This document shows, one piece after another, positions 36,727-46,327 of a DNA stretch of 64,000 nt. Under the pieces are notes generated by a model that worked only from the letters and a program-made list of their open reading frames with translations, searched no databases and had not been told where the DNA came from. This DNA is from Muribaculaceae bacterium (GTDB lineage Bacteria > Bacteroidota > Bacteroidia > Bacteroidales > Muribaculaceae). Both the position numbers and the translations under genes were made by a program. The stretch lies in the NCBI GenBank assembly GCA_017553785.1, contig JAFZKD010000111.1:1-64000 (forward strand). The letters run 5' to 3'. Position 1 is the stretch's first letter. Each line of letters begins with the position of its first letter.

Positions 36727-38142
36727 ATGAAAAAACCGATTATCCTTCTTTTACTTGCTGCATTAACGGTAATCACCGCCAGTGCCCAATCGTTTGACGA
36801 CTGTTTCAATGACAGCACCCTGCGTCTTGATTATGTTTTTGCAGGGAATCATGACACCCAGCAGATTTACTTCGAGAAAGCCTGCGTCACTCCGCTTTGG
36901 GCAGGACGCAAGGGCCGCTTGACCGAAGCCCCCCTAAAGGGCAATGGCCAATTGATGGTCAAAGACCATGCAACGGGTCAGCCGATTTATGTCCACACCT
37001 TTTCAACGCTTTTCCAGGAGTGGCTGGCAACCGAGGAGGCCACCCAAGTCAACCGCGCTTTTGAGACCAGCTACAACGTGCCCCTGCCTAAGTGCCCCGT
37101 TGACATTACTGTGACTCTCACAGACTTCCATGGCAAGGTGGTGACCAGTATGACCCACATGGTTGACCCCGCAGATATCCTTATCCGTCGTCTGGGGCCA
37201 AATGGTGTGCCGTTCCATTATGTCTGGAAAGGTCAGACCCTCCCTGTTAAAGAGAAACCTGTCGATAGCCAAGACAACCGCAATTTCACGCCGAGTGAAG
37301 GTGTCATTGGCGGTGAGCCTAATGTCACTGACTGCATCGATTTGGCCATTGTCGCCGAGGGATATACCCACGCTCAGATGGGCAAATTCTATAATGACTG
37401 CCAGCGCGCTGTCGATGCCCTTTTTGCACGTGAGCCGTTCAAATCGCTCAAGCACCGTTTCAATGTCGTTGCCGTCGCTGCCGAGTCGCTTGACGGTGGC
37501 CCTAGCGTGCCCCATTTGGGCCGCTGGCGCAATACTGCTGTGAGCACCAACTACGACACCTTCTACAGCGACCGCTATCTCACAACCCGCGACATCCACC
37601 ACCTGTATGACCTGTTGTCGTGTGTCCCCTTTGAGCATATTATCGTTCTTGTCAATAGCGACACCTATGGTGGCGGTGGTATCTACAACCAGCTCATGGT
37701 CACTACCAGCGACCATCCGACCTTTGCCCAGGTGCTCGTCCATGAGTTCGGGCATTCCTATGGTGGCCTGGGTGACGAGTATTTCTATGATGATGCATAC
37801 GAGACTATGTACCCTGCTGATACTGAGCCCTGGGAGCCCAACTTGACCACCCTTGTTGACTTCAACAGCAAGTGGGCCGATATGCTCCCCAAGGGAACGG
37901 CTATCCCTACGCCTCAAGATCCCAAGGTGCCTAACTACCGCAAAATCACCAACGATAAAGAACGCCGTCTGCTTAACGCCGCGACACAGCGAGTCGGAGT
38001 CTTTGAGGGTGGGGGATACCAGTCTAAGGGGGTTTACCGGCCCGCCCAGGAATGCCGTATGAAGATCAATGAGGTTGAGGACTTCTGCCCTGTCTGCATC
38101 CGCGCCATCCAACGCATCACAGTTTTCTACACTGCCCAATAA
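36727..38142 (+). CDS. M64 family zinc metallopeptidase
   Basis: A 471-residue exported protease of the IgA-peptidase-like M64 family. The signal peptide (MKKPIILLLLAALTVITASAQ) is followed by an N-terminal beta domain of about 130 residues. The metzincin-type zinc site follows in VLVHEFGHSYGGLGDEY (H339, E340, H343, D349). The reading frame is open far upstream (to 36340), but the ATG at 36727 is chosen because of the signal peptide and the promoter at 36698. Some members cleave immunoglobulin A; the substrate here is unknown. Confidence 0.9.
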   Translation: MKKPIILLLLAALTVITASAQSFDDCFNDSTLRLDYVFAGNHDTQQIYFEKACVTPLWAGRKGRLTEAPLKGNGQLMVKDHATGQPIYVHTFSTLFQEWLATEEATQVNRAFETSYNVPLPKCPVDITVTLTDFHGKVVTSMTHMVDPADILIRRLGPNGVPFHYVWKGQTLPVKEKPVDSQDNRNFTPSEGVIGGEPNVTDCIDLAIVAEGYTHAQMGKFYNDCQRAVDALFAREPFKSLKHRFNVVAVAAESLDGGPSVPHLGRWRNTAVSTNYDTFYSDRYLTTRDIHHLYDLLSCVPFEHIIVLVNSDTYGGGGIYNQLMVTTSDHPTFAQVLVHEFGHSYGGLGDEYFYDDAYETMYPADTEPWEPNLTTLVDFNSKWADMLPKGTAIPTPQDPKVPNYRKITNDKERRLLNAATQRVGVFEGGGYQSKGVYRPAQECRMKINEVEDFCPVCIRAIQRITVFYTAQ

Positions 38143-38178
38143 CTGATGTCAGATTACAGACAACAGAAATATTATTAC

Positions 38179-38186
38179 TATCTTTG
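38179..38186 (+). promoter_or_regulatory. -7 box for holA
   Basis: TATCTTTG, 23 bp upstream of the start codon. Confidence 0.5.
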
Positions 38187-38209
38187 CGAGAGAAATCAAA
38201 TCGACAACA

Positions 38210-39256
38210 ATGGCAGTAAAACGGGAAACGGTTACATTTGCTGAGTTGAGCAAGGAAATCAAGGACGGCAAGTTCAGGAACATCTATGTTCTTCAAGGCG
38301 AGGAGTCATACTACATTGATTACTTGCAGCAGCTCATCATAGACACGGCATTGACCGAGGATCAGCGTGACTTTAACCTCTCGTTGTACTACGGCAACAC
38401 CGCCAATGTGCGTGAGGTCATCAGTGCCTGTAGGCAGTACCCGGCTTTCTCGCAACACAAGGTCGTCGTGGTGCGAGAAGCACAACTCATACCCAAACAA
38501 CCTGGTCATAAGGATGACCTGGACCTTTTTGCCTCCTACGCCGAGAAACCTCTGCCCTCGACTATCCTTGTCATCTGCAACAAGGGTGAGTCGTTGAAGA
38601 GCAAGTCTTTCATCACAGCGCTGAAGTCATCTCAGGCGGGTGTTGTGTTTGACTCTAAAAAAGTGCGCGAGGGCCGTGATCTGGAGAATCTGATCACGGG
38701 ATATGCTAATTCAGTTGGGTGCAATATAGACACCAAGGCCACACGAATGCTTGCCGACCATATCGGGACTGATATCTCGCGGCTATTTAGCGAATTGGAT
38801 AAACTCGCGATGCTCGCCGATGATGGTAACATCACGCCGCTCCTCATTGAGACGAACATCGGCATCAGCAAGGATTTCAATAATTTTGAGTTAGAGGAGG
38901 CTCTTGCCAGACGTGATGCAGAAAAAGCATTCCGCATTGTGGATTATTTTGAGCGTAATCCCAAGAACAACCCTTCGGTGGTGAGTGTGGCAATGCTGTT
39001 CTCGTTTTTCTCCAATGTTTTGCTTACCGCAACTGCTCGTGACAAATCCCCCGAGGGGATTATGGCGCTGGTGGGCACGCGCAGTTCATGGCGGGCTCGT
39101 AAATTCCTTGATGCCACGCGAATGTACGACACCCGTGCGCTAGTGTTTATCATAGGTTGTCTGCGCGAGTGCGACACCCGCAGCAAGGGCATAGGTTCCC
39201 GACAAGATCAATATGCTTTACTCAAGGAACTGATTTATAAGATTCTGCATGCATGA
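38210..39256 (+). CDS. holA: DNA polymerase III subunit delta
   Basis: A 348-residue clamp-loader subunit that opens the sliding clamp. The AAA+-like fold lacks a working P-loop, as usual for delta. Recognisable parts are the N-terminal IYVLQGEESYYIDYLQQLI, KVVVVREAQLIP, the middle DISRLFSELDKLAML and the C-terminal helical collar (about residues 215-348) with KGIGSRQDQYALLKELIYKIL. Confidence 0.92.
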   Translation: MAVKRETVTFAELSKEIKDGKFRNIYVLQGEESYYIDYLQQLIIDTALTEDQRDFNLSLYYGNTANVREVISACRQYPAFSQHKVVVVREAQLIPKQPGHKDDLDLFASYAEKPLPSTILVICNKGESLKSKSFITALKSSQAGVVFDSKKVREGRDLENLITGYANSVGCNIDTKATRMLADHIGTDISRLFSELDKLAMLADDGNITPLLIETNIGISKDFNNFELEEALARRDAEKAFRIVDYFERNPKNNPSVVSVAMLFSFFSNVLLTATARDKSPEGIMALVGTRSSWRARKFLDATRMYDTRALVFIIGCLRECDTRSKGIGSRQDQYALLKELIYKILHA

Positions 39257-39376
39257 CTTTTTCAAGGCAGTTCGTTAGTGTAGAAGAGGTGTAAACTTGA
39301 ACTCAGGAATTGCCATTATCCAGGGACGTTTTTCGTTGAAGTGGATAGTCCGTTGGCTTTAAAAATAAACAAGTGC

Positions 39377-39407
39377 TTGGTTAGTTGGGAATTATTGACT
39401 AATTTTG
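39377..39407 (+). promoter_or_regulatory. Promoter of the S8 peptidase pair
   Basis: TTG (39377-39379), 20-bp spacer, TAATTTTG (39400-39407); predicted leader about 20 nt. Confidence 0.7.
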
Positions 39408-39431
39408 CAGGCTCAAATTATAAAGAAGAGA

Positions 39432-41756
39432 ATGAAAAGAATATTATTGGTTGCCCTCGCAGCGCTGTCGTTGGCAATCTCATATGCTCATTTGCATCAA
39501 TTTGTTCCTAGTTCAATAGGCCATTTTCTGGAAGAACGTTCGATTCATGATCGTTTGGCAAAAGCCAATAAAACAGATGAGTTAGCAAAACTGACCCCTG
39601 TTTACGCATCACCACGTTTAATCGATGGCATCGAAACAATCGACGCATTTATTGAATTTGATGATAACAATGTGATACAATCTCTAAAGGGCCATGGGGT
39701 GATTGTTGAGTGCGAATTTGATGGTTTTGTGACAGCCCATATCCCGGTTGACCGCTTGTATGAAATCTCCCAAATCCCTGGAGTGATCAATGTCGAGGTC
39801 AGCAGGGTGCTGGAGCAATGCACCGACAGCACCATGAAAGTGACCAATGTGGATGATGTGTTAGATGGCGTTGAGCATGGTCTGCCACAAGCCTATGATG
39901 GCAGTGGTGTCATAGTCGGTATCATTGATTCAGGTTATGATTACCAGCACTATGCCTTCCGTGATCCAAGTGACCCTACACGCAGCCGTATTTCAAGGGT
40001 GTATGACACTCAGAATAGCACAGGCCACCCGGCACGTCTGGGTTCGACGGTACTGTCAGGCTCTATATTCATGGGCGAGCAGATAGACACTTTGATTACC
40101 GATAGCGATGGCACTCATGGTACCCACACTGCAAGTATTGCCGCTGGCACTCACTATAAGGGTTACGGAGGTATGGCGCCAGGTGCAGACATCGTGCTGT
40201 GTGTGTCTTCAAACTATCTGGAGACCGAGATGGCGAATTGCATGAAATACATCTATGCATATGCCGATAGCGTGAACAAGCCCTGTGTGATCAGTTTGAG
40301 CGTTAGCGTTTATAACGGGGACCATGACGGAAGGAGTTATTTGTCAAGAGCCGTTGCTCAACTAGTTGGTCCGGGCAAGGTGTTTGTGATTGCGGCAGGA
40401 AACAATGCGGGAAACGTTAACGGATATTCGAAATATGTCTATGGCCCTACGACGACTAAGCATCCTTTTAACGCTAAATTAGCCTATCGTAACCTAGAGT
40501 TAGCCGAGACAGATTATTCCTTTTATTATCGTTCCCTTTGGGGCGAGATTTGGGCGCGTGAGCGAAATGTGATACCCGTGCTGCAGTTCCATATCTTGGA
40601 TAAGAGGAACAGACAAATTGTGTGGAAATCGCGAATGTTGAATAGCTTCGATACGATTCCCGCGAGTGAGTTCAGCGACTATTTCGAGCCTAACTCGTGG
40701 ATTGACAGTGTCGGTTACATGATGTTGTCTAAAGTCTATATTAATTCCAATTCCAGGAAGTACGGCGTGCGGTTTAGCGTATATAACCTGCGTTCTAAAT
40801 CGTATACGGTCAACCAGTTTGGGGCCTATGACAGTAATTATCAGATTGGCTTGACCATATTTCCCCCGTCAATCTCTAATCCCACAAATTCGCGTTTGGT
40901 TGACAGTTGCTTCCTTGACGTGTGGATCAGCGCAGGAGAGAATTATTTTGCACTTGACGATAGACCAATCCCTGTCGAGAGTTTATGGGTTGAAGACAAC
41001 AGCATCCACACGCAGGAGATTGAGGGTTATTACGCAGTCCCGAGTGACAAATGCACGATTAATACGTTTGCGGTTAATGACTCTTTGATCTCTGCGGGTA
41101 ACTATGCCGCCCGCAACAGTCATTATTCCTTGAACAGGGATTCGGTGGTCAGCAATCCAAGCATCAAGATAGGAGATATATACTATAATTCTAGTTATGA
41201 AGAAGAAGGATATGGCCCGACCGGAAAGGCCCTTCCTACCGTGTGCGCTCCTGGCGTGTTTGTTGTTGCTGCCGGTAACCGATACTCCTATTTCCACAAT
41301 CCTTTGCCCGATGCGAATCCCGACCTTGTGCTGATGGGGCCAGACCGTAGCCGTTGGGGTGTGATGACAGGCACGTCGATGGCGGCACCGACTGTTGCCG
41401 GTATTATTGCGCAATGGCTGCAGATTAATCCGAATCTGTCTCCTGGTGATATCAAACGGATTATTGCCGCTACCGCCAAAAAAGACGGATTCTCAATGTC
41501 GCCCCGATTTGGTCCAAACGGAAAGATTGACGCACTGGCAGGTGTGAGATATCTGCTTGGACTGCCTTACGAACCTGTATTAGGCGATGTGAATGGTGAT
41601 GGTATACGATCAATTAAGGATGTCACATGGATGATTGACAAACTGTTGAACGATGATTTATCGATAGATATGAAAGCAGCGGATGTTAATCAAGACGGTT
41701 TGTTCTCCATCAAGGATGTAACGTTATTGATTGACATGTTATTGGCATCAGTATAA
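39432..41756 (+). CDS. secreted S8 family serine peptidase with dockerin-like C-terminus (first of pair)
   Basis: A 774-residue subtilase with signal peptide (MKRILLVALAALSLAISYAH). A propeptide-like N-terminal region is followed by the S8 core. The triad is Asp166 (VIVGIIDSGYDYQH), His229 (DGTHGTHTASIAAG) and Ser649 (GTSMAAPTVAG). The 420 residues between His and Ser hold an inserted beta-rich domain (about 330-560), as seen in some large subtilases. The last 55 residues are a pair of calcium-loop repeats, GDVNGDGIRSIKDVTWMID and ADVNQDGLFSIKDVTLLID. The next gene, 23 bp on, is a full paralogue. Confidence 0.9.
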   Translation: MKRILLVALAALSLAISYAHLHQFVPSSIGHFLEERSIHDRLAKANKTDELAKLTPVYASPRLIDGIETIDAFIEFDDNNVIQSLKGHGVIVECEFDGFVTAHIPVDRLYEISQIPGVINVEVSRVLEQCTDSTMKVTNVDDVLDGVEHGLPQAYDGSGVIVGIIDSGYDYQHYAFRDPSDPTRSRISRVYDTQNSTGHPARLGSTVLSGSIFMGEQIDTLITDSDGTHGTHTASIAAGTHYKGYGGMAPGADIVLCVSSNYLETEMANCMKYIYAYADSVNKPCVISLSVSVYNGDHDGRSYLSRAVAQLVGPGKVFVIAAGNNAGNVNGYSKYVYGPTTTKHPFNAKLAYRNLELAETDYSFYYRSLWGEIWARERNVIPVLQFHILDKRNRQIVWKSRMLNSFDTIPASEFSDYFEPNSWIDSVGYMMLSKVYINSNSRKYGVRFSVYNLRSKSYTVNQFGAYDSNYQIGLTIFPPSISNPTNSRLVDSCFLDVWISAGENYFALDDRPIPVESLWVEDNSIHTQEIEGYYAVPSDKCTINTFAVNDSLISAGNYAARNSHYSLNRDSVVSNPSIKIGDIYYNSSYEEEGYGPTGKALPTVCAPGVFVVAAGNRYSYFHNPLPDANPDLVLMGPDRSRWGVMTGTSMAAPTVAGIIAQWLQINPNLSPGDIKRIIAATAKKDGFSMSPRFGPNGKIDALAGVRYLLGLPYEPVLGDVNGDGIRSIKDVTWMIDKLLNDDLSIDMKAADVNQDGLFSIKDVTLLIDMLLASV

Positions 41757-41779
41757 AATACTTCAATTATCATACCGTA

Positions 41780-44035
41780 ATGACTAAGATGAAAGAAAGG
41801 CTACTTTGTCTGATATTGCTACTGTTTTCGATGAGTGTGAGTCATGCTCAGAGCTTGCTGCCCGCATCAGTTCAGGAGTTCCTCAATGAGCATGCTTATA
41901 TAGAGAGCATCAAGCCTAATCGCTCGGTGCCTCTTCATGAGTATGCACGCTTTGCTCCTACCAAGTTGATTGATGGTCAGGAAATGGTAGATGCCTTTAT
42001 AGGCATTCGGGATAACAGCATGGTATCTGTGCTGCAGAATTCTGGAGTTGTCGTGAACTGTCTGTTTGATGGCTTTGTGACCGCCCAGATTCCATTGGAC
42101 CGTCTGACCAGTGTGTCGCGGATGAAAGGCGTGACTGACGTGGAGATCAGCAAACTGGTTCAACTGTGTACTGACAGCACACTGAGTGTCACCCACACAA
42201 ACCAGGTGCTGAACGGGATGATGTATGACCTGCCCCAAAACTATGATGGCACAGGAGTGATTGTTGGTATTATTGACAATGGATTTGATTACCAGCACAG
42301 GGCATTCAGGTGCAGTGATAACGTTGCCAAGTCCCGAATTGTCAGGGTATACAGTACCCAATTGAAAACCGGTCATCCGGCACTTTATAATAAGGTGATT
42401 AAGTTACCGGGATCGGTGTTCATGAATGAGGAGATACTCAGCCTCACCTACGACAATACCAGCACTCATGGCACTCATACGGCAAGTATTGCCGCAGGTA
42501 CTCATGTGAACGGTTATGGCGGCATGGCTCCGGGAGCCGACATCGTGCTGTGCTCAGCGACCAATGTTGACGGCAGCATGTCGTTGGTGGAAATCGCAAA
42601 CTGTGTGCGGTATATTGATGCCTATGCCGACAGTGTTGGCAAGCCATGTGTGATGAGCCTTAGCGTGAGCACGGCAGATGGTCAGCACGATGGCAACGAT
42701 TACCTCACTAAAGCCATTTCTCGCATTGTCGGTCCAGGCCGCATCTTTGTCATTGCAGCAGGTAATAATGCCCGAATGCCATTCTATTCACACAAGGTGG
42801 CCAGTGAGTCTGATCCGATTAACCTCATGTTCAATTCTTATAGTTCAGACACGGCTGACTCCACGTATTATTTCCGTGGCCATAATTCTGACATCTGGGT
42901 TCGGGAACCCCGAACCAACCTGTATTATAAATTCCATGTTCTAGACAAGTTCACTGGGCGTATTGTTTGGGAGTCGGAACAGTTCTCGTCATCCCAGACC
43001 CTTGATGTGAGCACATTCCAAGGTTATTATCGCCCCGATTCGACCATTGGAGAGACAGGTGCTATCAAAGCGACCTTAAAGACCTCATCTGATGGCTCCA
43101 AGTATGGCATGAGCATCGCCGTGTATAATTTCCTGTGTGAGAGTTACGCGACCTTGAATGGTGTGAAGATGAGCCGGTATGCCTTAGGTGTCAGCATATG
43201 GCCAAGAAAGGAGACGCCTTGCACGATAGATGCCTGGACATATGTGACTAAATCTGGATTCGGTTCGTACAAAGGAACCGTAAGGACGTTGGATGGAATC
43301 ACACACACTAACTTCTATTCTCAAGGCACTGACTCATGTTCCATTGGTACCTATGCTGTCGGCGACTCGATCATCTCGGCAGGTGCCTATATCGCAAGAA
43401 ACAGCTATTATTCCTACTTTAAGAACAAGATCATTACTGACCGGACATTAACCGTTGGAGATATTTATAACCTGTCGGCTTATGAGGCTGAAGGCTATGG
43501 CCCAACAGGAAAAGCATTGCCGACCATCTGCGCCCCTGGTGTGAATGTAGTTGCCGCAGGAAGCCGTTATTCGTATTTTGCCAATAAACATCAGAACACG
43601 GTGATGGTGACCGATGATGGCTGCTATTGGGGTGTGATGACTGGCACCTCGATGGCTTCACCAACCGTGGCAGGCATCATTGCCCTTTGGATGGAGGCAT
43701 ATCCTCAACTCTCAGTCGCCGAGGCTAAAGACATTATAGCTGAAACTGCTATCCATGACAGTTTTACCAACGGCACTAATAGGGAACACTTTGGTCCTAA
43801 TGGCAAGATTGATGCTTATGCAGGTATGCAACTCGTACTGTCTCGTCATGGCTTCATCATTGGTGATGTCGATGATAACGGAGTTGTCAATATTGATGAC
43901 ATCACGGCATTGATTGACTATATGCTTAATGGCGGAGGCTCGATTAATGAAAGGGCTGCCGATATTGACCAAAACGGAATCATCCAGATATCCGATTTGT
44001 CAGATTTGATAGACTTGTTGTTATATCCGGGCTAA
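41780..44035 (+). CDS. secreted S8 family serine peptidase with dockerin-like C-terminus (second of pair)
   Basis: A 751-residue paralogue of the preceding gene with the same plan: signal peptide ending SHAQ, propeptide-like region, Asp166 (IVGIIDNGFDYQH), His230 (STHGTHTASIAAG), inserted domain, Ser624 (GTSMASPTVAG). The C-terminal repeats are more diverged: GDVDDNGVVNIDDITALID and ADIDQNGIIQISDLSDLID. The identical position of Asp166 and the conserved propeptide indicate tandem duplication with divergence. It is co-transcribed with the first and ended by a strong hairpin. Confidence 0.9.
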   Translation: MTKMKERLLCLILLLFSMSVSHAQSLLPASVQEFLNEHAYIESIKPNRSVPLHEYARFAPTKLIDGQEMVDAFIGIRDNSMVSVLQNSGVVVNCLFDGFVTAQIPLDRLTSVSRMKGVTDVEISKLVQLCTDSTLSVTHTNQVLNGMMYDLPQNYDGTGVIVGIIDNGFDYQHRAFRCSDNVAKSRIVRVYSTQLKTGHPALYNKVIKLPGSVFMNEEILSLTYDNTSTHGTHTASIAAGTHVNGYGGMAPGADIVLCSATNVDGSMSLVEIANCVRYIDAYADSVGKPCVMSLSVSTADGQHDGNDYLTKAISRIVGPGRIFVIAAGNNARMPFYSHKVASESDPINLMFNSYSSDTADSTYYFRGHNSDIWVREPRTNLYYKFHVLDKFTGRIVWESEQFSSSQTLDVSTFQGYYRPDSTIGETGAIKATLKTSSDGSKYGMSIAVYNFLCESYATLNGVKMSRYALGVSIWPRKETPCTIDAWTYVTKSGFGSYKGTVRTLDGITHTNFYSQGTDSCSIGTYAVGDSIISAGAYIARNSYYSYFKNKIITDRTLTVGDIYNLSAYEAEGYGPTGKALPTICAPGVNVVAAGSRYSYFANKHQNTVMVTDDGCYWGVMTGTSMASPTVAGIIALWMEAYPQLSVAEAKDIIAETAIHDSFTNGTNREHFGPNGKIDAYAGMQLVLSRHGFIIGDVDDNGVVNIDDITALIDYMLNGGGSINERAADIDQNGIIQISDLSDLIDLLLYPG

Positions 44036-44056
44036 AAGACATTGGCCAAAGAAATC

Positions 44057-44095
44057 AAACAGGACGCATCTGGAATGTGTCCTGTTTTGTTATGT
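44057..44095 (+). terminator. Rho-independent terminator after the S8 pair
   Basis: A 13-bp stem AAACAGGACGCAT paired with ATGTGTCCTGTTT (one G-T pair), 5-nt loop, then a T-rich tail. It may also serve gpmI from the other side. Confidence 0.75.
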
Positions 44096-44117
44096 TATTT
44101 ATCTGATTTACAGATGT

Positions 44118-45641
44118 TTATTTGGTTATATCAATGAGCCCGACTCCTGTCATCTCTTTGGGCTGTGGAAGCTCCATGATTTGAAGGATGCTGGGTGCCA
44201 CGTCGGCGAGACGGCCCGTGTTGATGATGAGTTCGGGATTCTCGGTCACATAGATGATGGGCACGGGGTTCAACGAGTGTGCCGTGTTGGGCGTGCCGTC
44301 GGTGTTGATGGCATGGTCGGCATTGCCGTGGTCGGCAATGATGATGACCTCATATCCCGTGGCGCGTGCCGCCTCGACGGTGTCATGGACACAGCGGTCA
44401 ACTGCTTTGACCGCTTGGCTGATGGCATCATATACACCGGTGTGACCGACCATGTCGCCGTTGGCGTAGTTCACGACGATGAAGTCATACTTGTCCTCGC
44501 GGATTGCGGCAACCAGCTTGTCTCGCACCTCATAGGCGCTCATCTCGGGCTTCAGGTCATAGGTGGCGACATCGGGCGAAGGCACGAGGATGCGGTCCTC
44601 GTTCTCGAAGGGTTGCTCGCTGCCACCGCTAAAGAAGAAGGTCACATGGGCATATTTCTCGGTCTCGGCGATATGGAGCTGTCGCTTACCGAGGCTTGAC
44701 AGGTACTCCGACAGGGTGTTATCGACATTCTCCTTGGGGAAGAGCACGTGCATGTCCTTGAACGTCGGGTCGTAGGGGGTCATGCAGTAGTATTGCAGGC
44801 CCGGGATGACCTTCATGCCGTCGGCGGGTTTGTCCTCCTGGGTCAGGGCGATGGTGATCTGCTTAGCGCGGTCGTTGCGGAAGTTGAAGAAAATCACCAC
44901 GTCACCCTCTTGGATGCGACCCCCGACAGTTGAGTTGACGATAGGCTTGATGAATTCGTCGGTCACTCCCTCGTCATAGGATTCCTGAATGGCCCTGACC
45001 ATGTCGTCGCTTTGTTTGCCGACACCGGCAGTCAGCATGTCATAAGCCACCTTGATGCGATCCCAGTTGTTGTTGCGGTCCATGGCATAGTAGCGTCCGA
45101 TGACCGTAGCCACCGTGCCGGCACTCTGCTTGCAGTGTTCAACCACCTGAGATACAAAACCTTTACCACTCTCAGGGTCAGTATCTCGGCCATCCATAAA
45201 GCAATGGATGAATACTTTTTCCAATCCATACTGCTGGGCGATATCGCATAGAGCCATCAGGTGTTCCTGTGAACTGTGCACACCGCCGGAGCTGGTCAGA
45301 CCCATGATGTGGAGGGACTTGCCGTGTTCCTTGGCATAGGAGTATGCGCTGACGATTTCGGGATTCTTCAGGATTGATCCGTCCTTGATGCTCTTGTTAA
45401 TCTTCACCAGATCCTGGTAAACCACACGGCCGCCACCGATGTTCAGGTGGCCCACTTCGCTGTTGCCCATTTGTCCGTCGGGCAGACCTACGTCCTCACC
45501 GCAGGCTTTGAGGGTGCTGTGAGGATAGGCGGCTCTCAGGAAGTCAAGATAAGGCGTCGGTGTACTGTAAATCGCATTGCTGTGGCCGTTGGGACCCTCG
45601 CCCCAACCGTCCAATATCATTAATAATGCTTTCTTTGCCAT
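44118..45641 (-). CDS. gpmI: 2,3-bisphosphoglycerate-independent phosphoglycerate mutase
   Basis: A 507-residue dimanganese enzyme of glycolysis that interconverts 3- and 2-phosphoglycerate. The N-terminal DGWGEG metal site and the phosphorylated Ser61 in [14 protein letters not shown] are clear. The inserted transferase domain shows [11 protein letters not shown] and [14 protein letters not shown], and the second metal site is in [10 protein letters not shown]. Length is standard. Two promoter candidates lie upstream: a near one (TAACTTTG at 45691-45684) and a distal perfect one (45939-45909). Confidence 0.96.
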   Translation of the reverse strand: MAKKALLMILDGWGEGPNGHSNAIYSTPTPYLDFLRAAYPHSTLKACGEDVGLPDGQMGNSEVGHLNIGGGRVVYQDLVKINKSIKDGSILKNPEIVSAYSYAKEHGKSLHIMGLTSSGGVHSSQEHLMALCDIAQQYGLEKVFIHCFMDGRDTDPESGKGFVSQVVEHCKQSAGTVATVIGRYYAMDRNNNWDRIKVAYDMLTAGVGKQSDDMVRAIQESYDEGVTDEFIKPIVNSTVGGRIQEGDVVIFFNFRNDRAKQITIALTQEDKPADGMKVIPGLQYYCMTPYDPTFKDMHVLFPKENVDNTLSEYLSSLGKRQLHIAETEKYAHVTFFFSGGSEQPFENEDRILVPSPDVATYDLKPEMSAYEVRDKLVAAIREDKYDFIVVNYANGDMVGHTGVYDAISQAVKAVDRCVHDTVEAARATGYEVIIIADHGNADHAINTDGTPNTAHSLNPVPIIYVTENPELIINTGRLADVAPSILQIMELPQPKEMTGVGLIDITK

Positions 45642-45683
45642 AATTGTATAATACCTTATTAGAAATTTACCTGTTTTGGACTA

Positions 45684-45691
45684 CAAAGTTA
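45684..45691 (-). promoter_or_regulatory. Near -7 box of gpmI
   Basis: Minus-strand TAACTTTG, leader about 40 nt; no TTG at ideal spacing. Confidence 0.45.
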
Positions 45692-45908
45692 GTACAAACT
45701 TTTCAGTTGTCGGTTTTTAACTGGGGGATATTTTGAAATACTGCTTTTGTTGGTGGTGAGCCGTGTCTGTCAAAATGCAGAAAGGAAGTTTTGATCGCTG
45801 TTTTCTTATTTAGTTCATTGCCAATGGTTTTTGAGAATGACTGTTTATAAATAGGGAGGGGCGGAACTGTTAAAGAACTGTTAAATGTAAAAAATCCCCT
45901 TCATGGCG

Positions 45909-45939
45909 CAAAGGTAATACCGTGGCATGTTGTTCACAA
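45909..45939 (-). promoter_or_regulatory. Distal promoter reading toward gpmI
   Basis: Minus-strand TTG (45939-45937), 20-bp spacer, TACCTTTG (45916-45909). It would give a leader of about 260 nt before gpmI, or a separate short RNA. A 7-codon ATG frame begins within a few bases of the predicted start. Confidence 0.55.
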
Positions 45940-45947
45940 GGGTAAAA

Positions 45948-46026
45948 ATAGTTGTTAGTTGTTAGTTGTTAGTTTTTAGACGTTAGACATTAGACTTTAG
46001 ACATTAGACGTTAGGGGGCATCCGCG
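45948..46026 (+). repeat. Heptanucleotide tandem array A with GGCATCCGCG end
   Basis: Ten units of 7 bp in strict register, consensus TTAGNNN (variants TTAGTTG, TTAGTTT, TTAGACG, TTAGACA, TTAGACT), from 45948 to 46017, followed at once by GCATCCGCG. The same array type and the same end sequence recur at 50719-50805. Confidence 0.85.
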
Positions 46027-46141
46027 GGCTTTTTGGGCCCACGTATTATGGTGACATCGGCAGGGGCGGTGCATCATTCCAGCTGATAGCACCCGCTTTG
46101 ATCGGGAGAGCTGAGGTTTCGCCCTGGGTGAGGCAAGAGGG

Positions 46142-46182
46142 GCAAAAGAAGAGTGGCACTCCACTAGTTGGGAATGCCACTC
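46142..46182 (-). terminator. Terminator downstream of the large BspA-type gene
   Basis: On the minus strand GAGTGGCA (46182-46175) pairs with TGCCACTC (46158-46151), followed by TTCTTTTGC. It lies beyond array B, about 140 bp after the stop codon. Confidence 0.65.
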
Positions 46183-46194
46183 CTTCTAATAACG

Positions 46195-46327
46195 CTAGTC
46201 TCTAGTCAACTATTCACTGTTCACTGTTAACTATTCACTGTTAACTATTCACTGTTAACTATTCACTGTTAACTATTCACTGTTAACTAATAACTATTAA
46301 CTAGTAACTGTTCTCTGTTAACTGTTA
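46195..46327 (-). repeat. Heptanucleotide tandem array B abutting the stop codon
   Basis: Nineteen 7-bp units, read on the minus strand mostly as alternating TAACAGT and GAATAGT, with degenerate units at both ends. The unit next to the gene contains its TAA stop codon, so the array begins exactly at the end of the reading frame and lies in the 3' untranslated region before the terminator. Confidence 0.85.

Larger units (their letters stand above)
45642..46324. other. Gene-free stretch with promoter, two heptamer arrays and a terminator
   Basis: 683 bp between gpmI and the BspA-type gene. It contains both gpmI promoter candidates, array A, the terminator of the BspA-type gene and most of array B. 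Between the arrays (about 46027-46141) is GC-rich DNA with no ORF and no recognised element. Confidence 0.7.

Noticed and set aside
37003..38139. 378-codon open frame on the minus strand
   Set aside because: Antisense to the M64 peptidase gene, which has a signal peptide and an intact zinc site.
46195..46327. CRISPR-like regular repeat
   Set aside because: Units are 7 bp and contiguous with no spacers, and there are no cas genes.
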